From positions 1 to 51,352 of the forward strand of contig JAUXGZ010000003.1 of the NCBI GenBank assembly GCA_030621785.1: a DNA stretch of 51,352 nt. Direction: 5' to 3'. Shown here piece after piece: positions 16,073 to 24,329 of this stretch (position 1 is its first letter; each line of letters begins with the position of its first letter). Below the pieces are notes generated by a model. The model was not told the DNA's origin and did not search any database. It saw only the letters and a program-made list of their open reading frames with translations. This DNA is from Gammaproteobacteria bacterium. GTDB taxonomy: Bacteria; Pseudomonadota; Gammaproteobacteria; DSM-19610. The translations under genes and the position numbers were made by a program.

Positions 16073-18423
16073 TGGCCGGTTGCTGCGAAAACGGCAAACC
16101 CGCACCCGGCAACCGGGCAGCGCTGACCATTGCACTGGCGGGTAACCCCAACTGCGGAAAATCCGCACTGTTCAATGCCTTTACCGGTATTCGCCAGAAA
16201 ACCGGTAACTGGCCCGGCGTAACCGTCGATCGCAAGGAAGGCCGCTTCGAACTGGATGGCCGCGAGGTCGCGGCTATCGACCTGCCCGGCATCTATTCAT
16301 TTGACGCCAGCTCGCTCGATGAAGAAGTCAGCCGTGACTACCTGCTGTCACGCGATGCCGACCTGGTGGTCAACGTCATCGATGCCTCCAATCTGGAACG
16401 CAACCTGTACCTCTCGGTGCAACTGCTGGAAATGGGCGTACCGCTGGTAGTAGCGCTGAACATGATGGACGTGGCGCGCAAACGCGGTATCGAAATCGAT
16501 ACTGAACTACTGTCGCGGGAACTGGGCTGCCCGGTGGTACCGGTAGTAGCGGTCACCCGGGAAGGCCTGAGCGAACTGAAAGCACGCATGCTGGCAGTCG
16601 TCGATAACCGGGAACAGGGCGGTTTTCCACTGGCCCTGGATGAAACCATCGAACAGGCGATTGTCGACCTGGAGCCGTCACTGGCGGAACTACCGGCCGC
16701 CAACCGGCGCTGGCTGACCCTGAAACTGATCGAAAGCGGCGACAGCGGCAATGAACTGGAAACGGCGGTGGGAGAAAAACTGCAATACTGGCGGCGCCAG
16801 ATTGCCGGACGCGCCGGCGAGGACGCCGATATCCTCATCGCCGATTCGCGCTACGGCCACGCCCACACCCTGGCGCGAAGAGTCACGCGCAGCAAAGGTC
16901 TGCTGACCCGTACCCTGAGTGATCGCATCGATCAGATCGTGCTGGGTAAATGGACCGGCATCCCGATGTTCCTCATTATCATGTACCTGATGTTCCTGTT
17001 CACCATGAACATCGGCGGCGCCTTTATCGATTTCTTCGACGGCACGGCCAATGCCCTGTTTGTCAGCGGCTTTGGCGAACTGCTCAGCAGCCTTGGCGCG
17101 CCGGACTGGCTGCGCGTCTTTCTGGCCGACGGTGCCGGTGGCGGCGTACAGATCGTGGCCACCTTCATCCCCATCATCGGGGCGCTGTACCTGTTCCTGT
17201 CGGTGCTGGAAGATTCCGGCTACATGGCACGTGCCGCTTTCGTCATGGATCGCTCCATGCGCGCCATCGGCCTGCCTGGCAAGGCCTTCGTACCGTTAAT
17301 CGTTGGTTTTGGCTGCAACGTGCCGGCAATCATGGCGACCCGCACGCTGGAAAACGAACGTGAACGCAAGCTCACTATTCTGATGAACCCCTTCATGTCC
17401 TGCGGAGCACGCCTGCCGGTATACGCGCTGTTTGCAGCCGCCTTCTTTCCTTCGTCGGGCCAGAACATCGTATTCGCGCTGTACCTTATCGGCATCGCCA
17501 TCGCCATACTCACCGGACTGCTGATGAAAAACACCCTGCTGCCCGGCAAGAGCAGCGGTTTCATGATGGAGCTGCCGCCCTATCACCTGCCGACCCTGAA
17601 GGGCATCTCTCTGCGTGCCTGGGACCGGGTACGCGTGTTCGTAAAAGAGGCCGGCCAGGTCATCATTCTCATGGTGCTGGCGCTGAACCTGCTGAATTCC
17701 ATTGGCACCGATGGTTCCTTCGGTAACGAGGACAGTGAACAATCCGTCCTCAGCGCGACCAGCCGCGCCCTGATCCCGATGTTCGCGCCGATGGGTATCC
17801 AGGAAGACAACTGGCCGGCCGTGGTCGGCGTCGTTTCCGGTGTGCTGGCCAAGGAAGTGGTAGTCGGCACGCTGGACAACCTGTACGCGAGCCTTGCCGA
17901 AGATGGATCCGGTGCGGAAGAAGCCCCGTTCGATCTCTGGCAGCAACTGGGCAATGCTGCCGCTACCATCCCGGCCAATTTTGCAGCACTGGGCGAAGCG
18001 CTGCTGGATCCCATTGGCCTGGACCTGGGTGACCTTTCCGACCGCGGTGCCATTGCGGCGGAACAGGGCGTCAGGCAAACAGTATTCGGCACCATGCAGG
18101 AGCGTTTCGACGGCCAGATCGGTGCCTTCGCCTACCTGCTGTTCGTGCTGCTGTATTTCCCCTGCGTGGCCACCATGGGCGCCATCAAGCGCGAGGCCGG
18201 CCGGCCCTGGGCCATATTCGTGGCCGGCTGGACCACGAGCGTCGCCTACATCACCGCCGTCAGCTTCTACCAGGTTGCCAACTGGAACGCCCACCCGACC
18301 AGCTCCGCGCTGTGGCTGGGCGGACTGTGGGGCGCCTTCGCCATGCTGATCGTGTTCCTGCGTCGCTGGGGACAGCGTGGTCAACAACCGGCTGCGGCTG
18401 CGACCGCGAGCGCCAAGGCATGA
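16072..18423 (+). CDS. feoB: Ferrous iron transporter FeoB
   Basis: The protein has 783 aa, full length. The N-terminal G-domain has G1 GNPNCGKS (24-31), G2 Thr in NWPGVT (46-51), G3 DLPG (70-73) and G4 NMMD (130-133). A helical regulatory segment follows, then a polytopic membrane domain with Gate motifs ('GFGCNVPAIMATRTLENERE' and 'NPFMSCGARLPVYALFAAAF'), whose Cys are typical of FeoB. The protein imports Fe2+ across the inner membrane. The N-terminus begins MAGCCENGK, with two adjacent Cys, a variation I do not know from E. coli FeoB. It is coupled to feoA by a one-base overlap and followed by feoC after six bases. Confidence 0.97.
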   Translation: MAGCCENGKPAPGNRAALTIALAGNPNCGKSALFNAFTGIRQKTGNWPGVTVDRKEGRFELDGREVAAIDLPGIYSFDASSLDEEVSRDYLLSRDADLVVNVIDASNLERNLYLSVQLLEMGVPLVVALNMMDVARKRGIEIDTELLSRELGCPVVPVVAVTREGLSELKARMLAVVDNREQGGFPLALDETIEQAIVDLEPSLAELPAANRRWLTLKLIESGDSGNELETAVGEKLQYWRRQIAGRAGEDADILIADSRYGHAHTLARRVTRSKGLLTRTLSDRIDQIVLGKWTGIPMFLIIMYLMFLFTMNIGGAFIDFFDGTANALFVSGFGELLSSLGAPDWLRVFLADGAGGGVQIVATFIPIIGALYLFLSVLEDSGYMARAAFVMDRSMRAIGLPGKAFVPLIVGFGCNVPAIMATRTLENERERKLTILMNPFMSCGARLPVYALFAAAFFPSSGQNIVFALYLIGIAIAILTGLLMKNTLLPGKSSGFMMELPPYHLPTLKGISLRAWDRVRVFVKEAGQVIILMVLALNLLNSIGTDGSFGNEDSEQSVLSATSRALIPMFAPMGIQEDNWPAVVGVVSGVLAKEVVVGTLDNLYASLAEDGSGAEEAPFDLWQQLGNAAATIPANFAALGEALLDPIGLDLGDLSDRGAIAAEQGVRQTVFGTMQERFDGQIGAFAYLLFVLLYFPCVATMGAIKREAGRPWAIFVAGWTTSVAYITAVSFYQVANWNAHPTSSALWLGGLWGAFAMLIVFLRRWGQRGQQPAAAATASAKA

Positions 18424-18429
18424 GCCGGG

Positions 18430-18702
18430 ATGATCCTGTCTGATATCCGCCGTTACCTGGAACAACGCGGCCAGGCTACGCTGGCCGATATCGCCCTGCA
18501 CTTTGACGCCAGCCCGGATGCCGTGCGTGGCATGCTGGAAGTCTGGATGCGCAAGGGCAGGGTTCAGCGCCGAATGGCAACCGGTTCCTGTGGCAGCAGC
18601 TGCAACCAGTGCGCCCCGGCGGCGACCGAGATCTACGTATGGGGAGGCCGCGAAGACGACCCCGACGCGTCGCTACCCGACAGTTGCGGACACCGGGCGT
18701 AG
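18430..18702 (+). CDS. feoC: FeoC-like winged-helix protein with Cys cluster
   Basis: The protein has 90 aa: an N-terminal winged helix ('LSDIRRYLEQRGQATLADIA', 'VRGMLEVWMRKGRVQR') and a Cys motif 'GSCGSSCNQCAPA' matching the FeoC C-x4-C-x2-C-type cluster, here more compact. FeoC is thought to regulate FeoB stability or feo transcription, and its cysteines can hold an Fe-S cluster. It lies six bases after feoB and ends 12 bases before the converging ubiA gene. Confidence 0.88.
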   Translation: MILSDIRRYLEQRGQATLADIALHFDASPDAVRGMLEVWMRKGRVQRRMATGSCGSSCNQCAPAATEIYVWGGREDDPDASLPDSCGHRA

Positions 18703-18714
18703 GTTGTCCCGTGC

Positions 18715-19572
18715 TTAGCGGGCCAGATAATCCAGCACGATACCGGCAAACACAACGGCACCGAACCAGTTGTTATTCAGAAACGCCTGAAAACAGGCCT
18801 TTGGCTCGCGATCGCGTATCAGGTATTGCTGGTACAGGGCCAGCGCAGCCGCCAGCAGCAAACCAAAAGAGTAATAACTTCCCAGGTCCGCAACCTGCCC
18901 CGCCAGTGACAGTGCACCCAGCACCATCAACTGGATAACAGCGATGATCGCACGGTCGGCATCACCGAACAGGATCGCGGTGGACTTCACCCCGATTTTC
19001 ACATCATCTTCCCGATCCACCATGCCATACATGGTGTCGTAGGCGGTTGCCCACAGGACCGTAGCGATGTACAGCAACCATGCCATCCTCGGCACGCCGC
19101 CGGTCTGCGCGGCGAAGGCCATCGGCACCGCCCATCCGAATGCGGCCCCCAGATAAATCTGGGGCAGGCTGGTATAGCGTTTCATGAAAGGGTAGCTTGC
19201 CGCCAGCACTACGCCCACCAATGACAGGTAGATAGTCAGCCGATTCAACAACAATACCAGCGCAAACGCGGCCAGACACAGAATGGCAAACAGGAGCAGC
19301 GCCTCCACCGGCTGGACACGACCGGCAGCAACGGGACGATCCCTGGTGCGTGCCACGTGGGGGTCGAAACCGCGGTCCGCATAATCATTAATCACGCACC
19401 CGGCCGAACGCATCAGGATTACACCGGCGACAAACACCAGCAGCACCGGCAGATCGGGGTGTCCTTCACTGGCAATCCATAAGGCCCACAGCGTCGGCCA
19501 CAGCAACAGGAGGATGCCGATCGGTCTGTGCAGGCGCATCAGCAACGCGTATTGAACCAGTCTGTCTTTCAT
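18715..19572 (-). CDS. ubiA: 4-hydroxybenzoate polyprenyltransferase UbiA
   Basis: The protein has 285 aa with eight or nine membrane helices. The two Asp-rich motifs that bind Mg-prenyl diphosphate are '[20 protein letters not shown]' and '[20 protein letters not shown]', both intact. It joins the polyprenyl tail to 4-hydroxybenzoate in the inner membrane, the second step of ubiquinone synthesis. It follows ubiC on the same strand with an 18-base gap, the usual ubiCA operon. Confidence 0.96.
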   Translation of the reverse strand: MKDRLVQYALLMRLHRPIGILLLLWPTLWALWIASEGHPDLPVLLVFVAGVILMRSAGCVINDYADRGFDPHVARTRDRPVAAGRVQPVEALLLFAILCLAAFALVLLLNRLTIYLSLVGVVLAASYPFMKRYTSLPQIYLGAAFGWAVPMAFAAQTGGVPRMAWLLYIATVLWATAYDTMYGMVDREDDVKIGVKSTAILFGDADRAIIAVIQLMVLGALSLAGQVADLGSYYSFGLLLAAALALYQQYLIRDREPKACFQAFLNNNWFGAVVFAGIVLDYLAR

Positions 19573-19590
19573 TCCCGCAGTACGCCTTCT

Positions 19591-20151
19591 CTATACGCCC
19601 AGTTCCGGCAGAAATACTTCTGTCACCAGCAAGGGCTTGCCCGCGACGCGAAAAACCGAGCGCCGCCCCCATATGATCGAGGGCTTGCTATCCAGACCAT
19701 AGACCGCGGTCGAGAACATCGCCTGCCCATGGCTGATCCTGGCCAGTTCCACGATGCCCCGTCGCATGCCGGGATCGGCAAACAGGCGGGCACCCAGCGG
19801 GCGATTGCCCAGGTACACCAGACGCCGCTGGGCGCCGGTAAGTGTACCCGCCGGAATAATGGTACGTGCAAACACCCAGGGCCTTTCGTCACACAACAGC
19901 CGCACCTCGCGCACCCAACCAATCGACGATGCGCGCATGTCGAGCACCCTGGATTCGTCCAGGCGTGGTCGGTACCAGCCCTCGTCCAGCACCTGCACAC
20001 GGAAGCGGCCTCCACAGGCGCGTTTCAGCCGGTCAGTCAACGAGGCAGGATCGAGCAACCAGGCACGCAGTTCCGCAGGGATTTTGGTGCGACTCCAGCG
20101 CCGGTGACTGATCCAGGCCGGGGCGGTAATCGTTTTGCGGGCACGTGGCAC
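19591..20151 (-). CDS. ubiC: Chorismate lyase UbiC
   Basis: The protein has 186 aa. It converts chorismate to 4-hydroxybenzoate and pyruvate in the cytoplasm. The recognisable segments are 'VREVRLLCDERPWVFARTII' (the Arg is a substrate ligand), 'LGNRPLGARLFADP' and the C-terminal 'GKPLLVTEVFLPELG', which contains the active-site Glu. It is first in a ubiC-ubiA operon. Its start region overlaps the ORF-track start of the divergent pseudo-M48 gene, which is one reason to move that gene's start downstream. Confidence 0.93.
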   Translation of the reverse strand: MPRARKTITAPAWISHRRWSRTKIPAELRAWLLDPASLTDRLKRACGGRFRVQVLDEGWYRPRLDESRVLDMRASSIGWVREVRLLCDERPWVFARTIIPAGTLTGAQRRLVYLGNRPLGARLFADPGMRRGIVELARISHGQAMFSTAVYGLDSKPSIIWGRRSVFRVAGKPLLVTEVFLPELGV

Positions 20152-20342
20152 AACGGGAATTCTCCGGATACTTCGACAGGAGGATTATCGCAGAAGAACC
20201 GTTGAAATGTGCACCGCCCGGCATGAATCGCATCACAGTTCGGAAAACCGGGCAGCCATCTGCGCCTCGAACAGGACCCGATTCACAGTCTGGCCTTCAT
20301 AAAGGCCGCAGTGGTGCCGCAAACCTGTCACGAGGACTGAAT

Positions 20343-21839
20343 TTGAATGAAATCTGCGTGACCACTACCAATCCGGACTGGCTGGGAAACCTTGGCCGTA
20401 GACTGCAAAAACCGCTCGACCGTTCCGAGCGCCTGCGACTGGGCCTGCTTTGTGTTGCCAATGCAATCGGCTGCCTGCTGGTCCTGTCTCCGGCACTTCT
20501 GAGTATGACGGCAAGTGCTGCAGCCCTGTATTTCGGCCAGCATCTGAACGGCCCACTCGACTGGTTTCTGTTTGAGTTACTGGGCGTGTGCGCGCTGTTA
20601 TGCGGCATTGTGGCCGCGGACCTGCTGTTTTCACGCCCGGATTTCGCTAGCGGCGTTCCGCTCACAGAGGCACAGTCTCCCGAGCTGTTCGCCATGCTGA
20701 AACGCCGACTGTCCCATTTCAGGCTGGAGACTGTTAACCAGGTATACCTGGACGACGGCACAGAGTTGCAGATCGATGCTTCTCCGCGCTGGCTGTTGCC
20801 GTTTGTGCACCGGCGGCAACTGCGTATCGGCGCGGCACTGCTGTTCTTCCTTAGCCCGGCACAGTTCCGTCTGGCCCTGGCAGGCACCGTATCGGCACAT
20901 GCAACGACCCGCCACAGCATGCGCGGCTCGCTGGCCCAATCGCGCCGTGACTGGAACAGAATTGCCACGGCCGTCAACCGGCGCAGTTCGATCAGCTCAA
21001 AAATCCTGCGCCGGCCACTCGGCTGGATCGCGGCACTGGTTGATGCGCTTGGCAAGGGACTGGAGCAACACGACAGACAGATGCAATACCGCTGGCTGCG
21101 AAACAATACCGACGAAAGAAGCGCCACCGAACTGCTCGCAGCCCGGACTGTCGCAGCCGAATTTCTCGATAAACAGTACTGGCCGATGATACTGAAAGCG
21201 GCCGATCGCTGTCCGCAACCCGTAGTGCACCCGTTCGGACATTTCGAGTTGCTGCTGCAACGCACACTGCAGGAAGCCGACGTCCGGCGCTGGCTGACGA
21301 ATGTCCGCACTCGCTCTGCAGATCATTGTGACCTGCTCGCCGAGCTGGGCATCGATTTCCTGAAATGGGCCGGCACCCCGACCGACAGTGCATACAACGC
21401 CCTGTTTGCCGCGCCCGCTGTGCTGGACCGGCTGGACCATTACTGGCGTAAACAGATCGAACCCGAATGGAACCAACGCCATCAACACTTTCAGCAAAAA
21501 CAGCAGCGCTTTGAAAGACTGCAGGAACTCGCCACGCAACAGGCCTTGCATGGCCGTTCCGCACTGCGTTATATCAAACTCGCAGCCGACCTGCTGGATC
21601 GAGAACAGGCCATCGAAGCCTGGCAGTCCACCGTTGCAGCCAACTTCAGCGATGCCTCGGTGTGTTTTGCCTGCGGCCGCTCACTGCTGGCGGCAAACGC
21701 CACAGACACGGGACGCGAAGCACTTGAACGCGCCGCCGAACTCAGCCCCTCCCTGACGGGCGGTGTCAAAAAACTACTGAGAGAATACCGGGTGGATGCA
21801 TCAACCGGCGCACAACAGATCGCCTACACCTCACCATAA
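20343..21839 (+). CDS. Membrane protein, degenerate M48-peptidase-like with TPR tail
   Basis: The protein has about 498 aa if it starts at the TTG at 20343, which has CGAGGA seven bases ahead. The ORF track begins at 20145 inside divergent ubiC. Two membrane helices lie near the N-terminus ('LGLLCVANAIGCLLVLSPAL', 'FLFELLGVCALLCGIVAADL'). The domain that follows has the layout of M48 peptidases ('ELFAMLKRRL', 'LLFFLSPAQFRLALAGTV'). Where the HExxH zinc helix should be it reads 'SAHATTRHSM', so the catalytic Glu and the spacing are lost. The conserved tail of that family ('YWRKQIEPEWNQRHQHFQQ') and a TPR-like end ('DLLDREQAIEAWQSTVAANF') are present. A catalytically dead relative is likely. 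The 3' end overlaps recG by 16 bases (convergent). Confidence 0.7.
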   Translation: MNEICVTTTNPDWLGNLGRRLQKPLDRSERLRLGLLCVANAIGCLLVLSPALLSMTASAAALYFGQHLNGPLDWFLFELLGVCALLCGIVAADLLFSRPDFASGVPLTEAQSPELFAMLKRRLSHFRLETVNQVYLDDGTELQIDASPRWLLPFVHRRQLRIGAALLFFLSPAQFRLALAGTVSAHATTRHSMRGSLAQSRRDWNRIATAVNRRSSISSKILRRPLGWIAALVDALGKGLEQHDRQMQYRWLRNNTDERSATELLAARTVAAEFLDKQYWPMILKAADRCPQPVVHPFGHFELLLQRTLQEADVRRWLTNVRTRSADHCDLLAELGIDFLKWAGTPTDSAYNALFAAPAVLDRLDHYWRKQIEPEWNQRHQHFQQKQQRFERLQELATQQALHGRSALRYIKLAADLLDREQAIEAWQSTVAANFSDASVCFACGRSLLAANATDTGREALERAAELSPSLTGGVKKLLREYRVDASTGAQQIAYTSP

Positions 21840-23911
21840 CGCACAGATTTTCCCAACCACCGACGCACAATAGGCTGCACATTCTGCGGCTCGCATTCCA
21901 GCAGATAGCCGGCTGCCTGCTCCACCTTGTCGAGCAAAGCCTGGTCTCGTATCAGGTCGGCAATGCGAAACTGCACCATACCGGTCTGACGTGTCCCGAG
22001 CACCTCACCGGGTCCGCGCAACTCCAGGTCGTGGCGCGCAATTTCGAATCCGTCACCGGTTTCGCGTATGACCGCCAGGCGCTTGCGCGCCATTTGCGAT
22101 AACGGACCGCGGTACATCAACACACAACTACTCTGCAGCGCACCACGCCCGACACGACCGCGCAGCTGGTGTAACTGGGACAGGCCGAGTCGCTCTGCGT
22201 TCTCGATAATCATCAACGAGGCATTTGGCACATCGACACCGACCTCGATGACAGTGGTAGCGACCAGCAAATCAATATCCGCGGCCTTGAAGGCGGCCAT
22301 GCAGTGCGCTTTATCGGCCTCCTTCATGCGACCATGCACCAGCGCCACACGCAGCTCCGGCAACGTTTCGGTCAACAGCCGGGCGGTCTCCTCTGCGGCC
22401 TCGCACTGCAGTGACTCGGATTCCTCGATCAGGGTGCATACCCAGTAGGCCTGCCGACCATCCCGACAGGCATCACGCACCCGCTGAATCACCTCGTCGC
22501 GGCGGCTATCGGGTATCACCACCGTCTGTACCGGTATGCGCCCCGGCGGCAGTTCATCGATAACAGAAGTATCCAGGTCGGCGTACAAGGTCATCGCCAG
22601 GGTACGCGGGATCGGCGTGGCCGTCATAATCAACTGGTGCGGCAACAGAGCACCGGCCCGGCCCTTGTCACGCAGTGCCAGGCGTTGATGCACGCCAAAG
22701 CGGTGCTGCTCGTCGATCACGATCAGCCCCAGCTGGTGGAACACGACATCCTGCTGGAACAACGCGTGGGTTCCCACCACTATTTGCAGGCCGCCCCCGG
22801 CAAGCTCGTCCAGCACCACTGCCCGAGCCTTGCCCTTGACCTTACCGGACAACCAGCCAACCCGTATGCCCAGTGGCTCAAACCAGGCGGTGAAGTTCTG
22901 CAGATGCTGATCGGCCAGTAGCTCCGTAGGAGCCATCACCGCCACCTGGCAACCATTGTCAACGGCGCGCGCGGCGGTCGCAGCGGCTACCACGGTTTTG
23001 CCGGAACCCACGTCGCCCTGGACCAGGCGCATCATGGGGTGTGTCTGTGCCAGATCCTGCAGCAACTCATCGATGACGCGCCGCTGGGCCGTGGTCAAGC
23101 GAAATGGCAAACTGCCGATCAGGCGCTCCGTCAGCTCTCCGCCAGGCCGAAGCGAAACCGCACGCAGGCGGCGGGCACGCTCACGCAGACGACGCAAGCT
23201 AAGGTGATGCGCCAGCAGTTCCTCGAAAGCCAGCCGGCGCTGCGTCGGGTGTACCCCGGCCTCCAGCGCCTCCAGCTGCGCATCGGCTGGCGGTCGGTGT
23301 ACATAGCGCAGCGCAGTGTGCAAATCCACCAGTTGATGGGTGCTCAACAATTCAGCTGAAAGCCACTCGGGCAGACAATCCTGCTCCAGCAATTGCAATG
23401 CCTGGTCGCTGAGCTTGCGCAGGGTAAGCTGGTGTACCCCTTCTGTCGTGGGGTACACGGCGGTCAGCCGGTCCTCGACCTGCGGCGACTCGCCCTCGGC
23501 CAGACGCTGGTATTCCGGGTGTACCATCTCCGGCGTAGCGGGGCCCTTGCGTACTTCGCCGTAAATGCGCAACCGGCACCCGCGCACCATGTTCTGCTGC
23601 TGTGCCTTGCTAAAATGGAAAAAACGCAAGGTCAACGCACCGCTACCGTCGCTCACCCGTACCAGCAGACTGCGGCGTCGGCCGTAAGCGAGCTGCGCCA
23701 GTTCTACCTCGCCTTCGACGACCGCATGGTCACCGAAACGCAGCGCACCGATTGGTGTAACGCGGGTGCGGTCCTCGTAACGCCGTGGCAAATGAAACAA
23801 CACATCCTGGACAGTTTCTATACCCAGTACCGCCAGCCTGGCAGCCGAGCGCGGACCAACACCGCGCAGCGTAATAACCGGCAGTGTGTCCAGCGCAGTG
23901 TCGTTTTTCAA
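21824..23911 (-). CDS. recG: ATP-dependent DNA helicase RecG
   Basis: The protein has 695 aa. The N-terminal wedge/OB domain ('GVGPRSAARLAVLGIETVQD', 'YEDRTRVTPIGALR') is followed by an SF2 helicase: Walker A GDVGSGKT (299-306), DEQHRFG (motif II), 'MTATPIPRTLAMTLYADLDT' (motif III), and the C-terminal 'HQLRGRVGRGALQSSCVLMY' and 'DGFEIARHDLELRGPGEVLG'. RecG reverses stalled replication forks and processes R-loops and Holliday junctions. It is the last gene of the minus-strand block and starts six bases after ridA. Confidence 0.97.
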   Translation of the reverse strand: MKNDTALDTLPVITLRGVGPRSAARLAVLGIETVQDVLFHLPRRYEDRTRVTPIGALRFGDHAVVEGEVELAQLAYGRRRSLLVRVSDGSGALTLRFFHFSKAQQQNMVRGCRLRIYGEVRKGPATPEMVHPEYQRLAEGESPQVEDRLTAVYPTTEGVHQLTLRKLSDQALQLLEQDCLPEWLSAELLSTHQLVDLHTALRYVHRPPADAQLEALEAGVHPTQRRLAFEELLAHHLSLRRLRERARRLRAVSLRPGGELTERLIGSLPFRLTTAQRRVIDELLQDLAQTHPMMRLVQGDVGSGKTVVAAATAARAVDNGCQVAVMAPTELLADQHLQNFTAWFEPLGIRVGWLSGKVKGKARAVVLDELAGGGLQIVVGTHALFQQDVVFHQLGLIVIDEQHRFGVHQRLALRDKGRAGALLPHQLIMTATPIPRTLAMTLYADLDTSVIDELPPGRIPVQTVVIPDSRRDEVIQRVRDACRDGRQAYWVCTLIEESESLQCEAAEETARLLTETLPELRVALVHGRMKEADKAHCMAAFKAADIDLLVATTVIEVGVDVPNASLMIIENAERLGLSQLHQLRGRVGRGALQSSCVLMYRGPLSQMARKRLAVIRETGDGFEIARHDLELRGPGEVLGTRQTGMVQFRIADLIRDQALLDKVEQAAGYLLECEPQNVQPIVRRWLGKSVRYGEV

Positions 23912-23917
23912 CCAGGT

Positions 23918-24301
23918 TCAACCCAGGACCAGAACGGCATCCATTTCCACTGCTACATCCCTGGGCAATGCGGCCACGCCGACGGCCGCGCGGGCCGGGT
24001 AGGGTTCCCGGAAATAGTCCGCCATCACCTGGTTGACCAGGGGGAAATCTGCCAGATCAGTGAGATAGACGTTCAGCTTGGCAATGTTGTCCAGGTGGCC
24101 ACCGGCAGCCTGCGCCACCGCCTGCAAATTATCGAATACCTGCCGGATCATGACTTCCATGTTGCCTTCCACCAGCTCCATGCTTTCCGGTAGCAGCGGA
24201 ATCTGCCCGGAGAGATACACCGTCGTACCGACCTGCACCGCCTGCGAGTAAGTACCGATCGCCTGTGGTGCCTGGTCTGTCTGGATTATCCTGCGTTGCA
24301 T
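23918..24301 (-). CDS. ridA: RidA family reactive imine deaminase
   Basis: The protein has 127 aa, the usual length. Family signatures are 'APQAIGTYSQAVQVGTTVYL', 'SGQIPLLPE', 'VYLTDLADFPLVNQV' and 'YPARAAVGVAALPRDVAVEM', the last including the catalytic Arg. RidA hydrolyses reactive 2-aminoacrylate and other enamines in the cytoplasm. It sits between spoT and recG where E. coli has trmH. Location beside spoT is also known from Pseudomonas. Confidence 0.95.
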   Translation of the reverse strand: MQRRIIQTDQAPQAIGTYSQAVQVGTTVYLSGQIPLLPESMELVEGNMEVMIRQVFDNLQAVAQAAGGHLDNIAKLNVYLTDLADFPLVNQVMADYFREPYPARAAVGVAALPRDVAVEMDAVLVLG

Positions 24302-24329
24302 TCCCCGCTCCCTTTCATTGTGTATTCTG

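Noticed and set aside
17296-18501. 401-aa minus-strand ORF
   Set aside because: Antisense shadow of feoB; composition typical of reverse frames in GC-rich genes.
22068-22448. Plus-strand ORFs inside recG
   Set aside because: Shadows of the recG reading frame; no independent evidence.
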